Part shown: piece after piece, positions 14,280 through 16,848 of the stretch
Numbering within the stretch: position 1 is the stretch's first letter
Layout: every line of letters starts with the position of its first letter
NCBI GenBank assembly: GCA_021641225.1
Contig: JAJWXI010000007.1
Span: 9,342-26,189 of the forward strand
Direction of reading: 5' to 3'
DNA from: Collinsella aerofaciens
GTDB taxonomy: Bacteria; Actinomycetota; Coriobacteriia; Coriobacteriales; Coriobacteriaceae
Length of the DNA: 16,848 bases
Program-made: the position numbers and the translations under genes
Notes under the pieces: generated by a model
What the model was told of the DNA's origin: nothing
What the model saw: only the letters and a program-made list of their open reading frames with translations
The model's database searches: none

Positions 14280-16848
14280 ATGAGCAAGAACGTGAATAAG
14301 AACATCAATGGCGGCGCTGCGGGTAAGGCGAAGGCCGCCGGGCGCATGGCGACGGTTGCCGCGGCGACGATCGCCATGACAGGCGGGTCGCTGCTGTCTC
14401 CGCTGACCGCGGTGGCACAGGGTGCGAACGGTGCCGTTGCAACTGGGAAGCCGGCTGCGGTACTGTCTCCGCTGACGAGCGCGGCCGCTGCTGGTACTGG
14501 CGCGGGCATGGTGTCGGCGGCGCAGAAGATCTCCAACCTGCAGGCTGCGGTCGATGCGGCTCGCGCTAAGGCCGCTGCCGCCAAGGCCGATTTGGATACG
14601 GCCGCCGCTCCCTACGATGCCGCTGCCGCCAACCAGCAGCAGGCGCAGGGTGCCTATGACGCGGCTCGCGGCGAAAGCGATGCTGCTGCTTCTGCCGCTT
14701 CGACCGAGCTGGAAAAGCAGATGGGCGCTGCGCAGGACAAGGCCGATGCGGATGTGAAGACGCTTGAGGACGCTCAGGCTGCGCTTGGTGCCGCTAAGAA
14801 GAACCTGGCGGACAAGGACGAAGCTCTGGCCACCGCCCAGAAGGCGTCAGACGATGCCCAGGCTGCGCTTGAGGCTGCTCAGGCTGCCGCATCCGATGTC
14901 ACGCCCGAGGCCGTGGTCGCTGCCCAGGCTACAGCTGATCAGGCTGCGAGTGAGCTAGTGCAGGCCAAGCAGCAGGCGGCTGACGCTCAGGCTAGGCTCG
15001 TGGATGCCCAGGCTGCCGCTGACGCCGCCACGGCTAAAAAGCAGGACGCGCGGGACAAGCTTTCGGCAGCTCAGCAGGCAAAGGATTCAGCCGATGCAGA
15101 TGTGGATGCCGCTCAGGCGAGCTATGACGCCGCCAAGGCCGATCTCGACCGTGCCGAGCAGGGTGCTGCGGGCCCGGAGTACGAGGCTGCCAAGGCCAAG
15201 GTGGACGCCGCCGCTGCCACGCTGGACGCCGCCAAGTCGGTCCAGGCGCAGCGCGAGGGCGAACTCGCTGCTGTCTCGCAGGAAGTGACCACTGCCGAGG
15301 GTGAGGTGCAGGCTGCTCAGCAGGCGCTCGCCGTCCAGCAGCAGGCTGCGGCTGAGGCGCAGTCCAAGTTGGACTCTGCCACGGCTACTGCGACCGCGGC
15401 AGACGCCGCCGTCGATCAGGCTAAGGCCGAGCATGCCAATGCGCTCGCGGCGCTGGCCGACGCTCAGGCCAAGCTCTCGGCCGCTAAGGACGAGAAGAAC
15501 GCTGCCGACAAGGTGCTCGACCAGGCAAAGGCTCAAAAGCAGCAGGCCGATCAGGCTGTGGCTCAGGCGCAGGCCAAGCTCGACGCTGCCCAGGCTACGG
15601 CGAACGCCTCGGCGGCAAACTACCGTCAGGGTGCTATCGCGTTCTTTAAGAGCGTGGGCGCCGACGATGCAGCGGACCTGATCCTCAACTGCAAATATGC
15701 CAGCCTTACCAAGGTGGGCGAGGAGGTTGACGCGACGAGTCTGACCAACATGAAGCAAGCGATTGTGTGGCTCAAGGCGTGCAACGAGTATCGCGCAAGC
15801 GTTGGCCTGGGCGAGCTCAAGGTGACGTATGCCATGATGGCGACCGCCATTGCCGATGCGAACTTCTCCGATACAAAGGTCGCGCACGCCCAACAGTTCA
15901 ACGTGGGCGAGAATGTGGCGTGGAACTTTGGAAGCGACCCGTTTAAGCAGTGGGTCACGGAGGAGAAAGCCTACTTTGACGCTGCCGCCGCCTCGCTGGG
16001 CACGACGGGCCTTACGGGAAAGGCTGCTTACGATTTCTATATGGCAAACGAGGACAAGATCGACGCCTACGTACTGCAGCGCTATGGATCGATGGGCTCC
16101 GTCGGCCATTACATCAACGTGATCAACCCCTATTACACCGTGGCGGGCATGGGCGTTTGCACGCGCGGAACGATGAACGGGTGGAAAACGCAGGCGCAGA
16201 CATTCATCATGTCGGGTCAATGGTATAAGCCGTATAGCGCCAATCCGATGACGGTTGCTGAGTATGAGGCTGCATTGAATGCGTGGTGCGACTCTCTGGC
16301 AAATCCCGAGCAGGGCGTGGATGCGGCACGCAGGGAGCTTGCTGCGGCGCAAGGCGTTGCCGACGATGCCGGCAACGAAGCGAATGCGGCATTGCAGGCC
16401 GTTGCAGCAAAGCAGGCTCAGGTTGAGCGCGCTGCCGCTGACGTCGATGCCGCGGTTGCCAAGGTCTCGGAGGCCCAGGCCGCCGCGCAGCAAAAGCAGG
16501 CTGCAGCTGAGGCCGCCGCGCGCGTCGTCAGCGATGCCCGCGCCGATTTGAGCGCTGCCAACGCCGCTGTTGCGGCCGCGCAGGACGCCGTGGCCTCCAA
16601 GTCTGGCGAGCTCGACATTGCTAAGGGAAAGGTGGCTGCTGCCAAGCGCGCGCTGGACGCCGCTCGTGCCGGTGTTGGCGACAAGCAGGACGCACTTGCC
16701 GCGGCCCAGAATGAGTTGGCGGCATACTCAGCCGATATCGCCGCTGCCCAGCGTGCGTTTGATGCGGCGTCGTCCGCACTCGAAGATGCTTGTGTCGCTC
16801 AGCGCGAGGCCGAGGCTGAACTTGCTGTTGCCCAAGGCGATGCCAACC
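14280..16848 (+). CDS. Secreted CAP-domain protein with long coiled coils (3' end cut off)
   Basis: At least 856 codons are present and the frame is still open at the window edge. A basic N-region, a hydrophobic stretch (MATVAAATIAMTGG) and AVA before Gln47 form a signal peptide. Residues about 80-445 are an Ala/Gln/Lys/Asp-rich heptad coiled coil. A CAP (SCP/PR-1) domain follows at about 450-640. It has NEYR at 502-505, His536, Glu544 within GENVAW, Glu561/562 in a TEEKAYF segment, and His610 in GHYINVINPYY, so the four usual CAP site residues are present. A second coiled coil runs from about 660 to the edge. Such proteins are displayed or released outside the cell; a cell-wall anchor, if any, lies beyond this window. 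GGAAGGA (14266-14272) supports the start at ATG 14280. Translated antisense frames here are shadows of the repeats. Confidence 0.9.
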   Translation, partial: MSKNVNKNINGGAAGKAKAAGRMATVAAATIAMTGGSLLSPLTAVAQGANGAVATGKPAAVLSPLTSAAAAGTGAGMVSAAQKISNLQAAVDAARAKAAAAKADLDTAAAPYDAAAANQQQAQGAYDAARGESDAAASAASTELEKQMGAAQDKADADVKTLEDAQAALGAAKKNLADKDEALATAQKASDDAQAALEAAQAAASDVTPEAVVAAQATADQAASELVQAKQQAADAQARLVDAQAAADAATAKKQDARDKLSAAQQAKDSADADVDAAQASYDAAKADLDRAEQGAAGPEYEAAKAKVDAAAATLDAAKSVQAQREGELAAVSQEVTTAEGEVQAAQQALAVQQQAAAEAQSKLDSATATATAADAAVDQAKAEHANALAALADAQAKLSAAKDEKNAADKVLDQAKAQKQQADQAVAQAQAKLDAAQATANASAANYRQGAIAFFKSVGADDAADLILNCKYASLTKVGEEVDATSLTNMKQAIVWLKACNEYRASVGLGELKVTYAMMATAIADANFSDTKVAHAQQFNVGENVAWNFGSDPFKQWVTEEKAYFDAAAASLGTTGLTGKAAYDFYMANEDKIDAYVLQRYGSMGSVGHYINVINPYYTVAGMGVCTRGTMNGWKTQAQTFIMSGQWYKPYSANPMTVAEYEAALNAWCDSLANPEQGVDAARRELAAAQGVADDAGNEANAALQAVAAKQAQVERAAADVDAAVAKVSEAQAAAQQKQAAAEAAARVVSDARADLSAANAAVAAAQDAVASKSGELDIAKGKVAAAKRALDAARAGVGDKQDALAAAQNELAAYSADIAAAQRAFDAASSALEDACVAQREAEAELAVAQGDAN
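14394..14476 (+). repeat. In-frame 14-base direct repeat in the signal-peptide region
   Basis: CTGTCTCCGCTGAC occurs at 14394-14407 and again at 14463-14476, 69 bases (23 codons) apart and in the same frame, giving LSPLT twice. The first copy precedes the predicted cleavage site; the second lies just inside the mature protein. It suggests a short internal duplication of the signal-peptide end. Confidence 0.55.

Noticed and set aside
15087..16493. 468-codon open frame on the minus strand
   Set aside because: It is the antisense of the Ala/Gln/Asp-rich coiled-coil and CAP gene, whose codon pattern leaves the reverse frame open. It has no ribosome binding site or sensible product.
14500..16848. 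Repetitive GCC/CAG-rich DNA as a CRISPR or tandem repeat array
   Set aside because: The repetition follows coding heptads of a coiled coil with varying spacing. There are no identical repeats separated by uniform spacers.

Overview
The window looks like part of a chromosome of a Collinsella-like member of the Coriobacteriia. This is an inference from moderately high-GC codon use in the right half, strong GGAGG-type ribosome binding sites, and a secreted Ala/Gln-rich coiled-coil CAP protein. No marker gene or RNA gene is present to confirm it. The left third is visibly more AT-rich and reads as acquired DNA; the rest is typical accessory DNA. No tRNA, rRNA, CRISPR array, integrase or complete insertion sequence was found.

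Left (1-3127): a 121-bp terminal-inverted-repeat element resembling a MITE, a short doubtful reading frame, and a HpaII-type restriction-modification pair. The endonuclease (357-1562, +) and the C5-cytosine methyltransferase (1724-2722, -) converge on a strong hairpin. Both resemble the HpaII system, so CCGG is the predicted target. About 400 bases without a convincing gene follow.

Middle (3128-7998): a 721-residue minus-strand protein with a CxxC..C..C zinc-ribbon-like motif (possibly DUF6076) is divergent from a 108-residue helical protein. Their shared 109-bp intergenic region carries inverted and direct GGCTGTT repeats. Next come a six-helix membrane protein and a 206-residue acidic protein. 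The last 19 codons and trailer of the 108-residue gene are repeated before the 206-residue gene, as a decayed paralogue tail. A 480-base stretch with only fragments precedes the next operon.

Core (7999-13810): the most interesting part is a tight two-gene operon. The first gene encodes a 1310-residue superfamily 2 helicase (GATTGSGKN, DEID, SATW, QAVGRLMRT) with a C-terminal segment that looks like a PD-(D/E)XK nuclease. The second, overlapping it by 17 bases, encodes a 631-residue protein with no family I can name. This arrangement, next to a restriction-modification system, is a good candidate for an undescribed helicase-nuclease defence module. A very tentative reading is that the second protein has an Argonaute/PIWI-like MID-PIWI order.

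Right (13811-16848): a good sigma-70-type promoter and a 5'-leader hairpin lead to a 64-residue acidic protein. It is followed by the start of a large secreted protein with a CAP (SCP/PR-1) domain held between two long coiled coils, which runs off the right edge.
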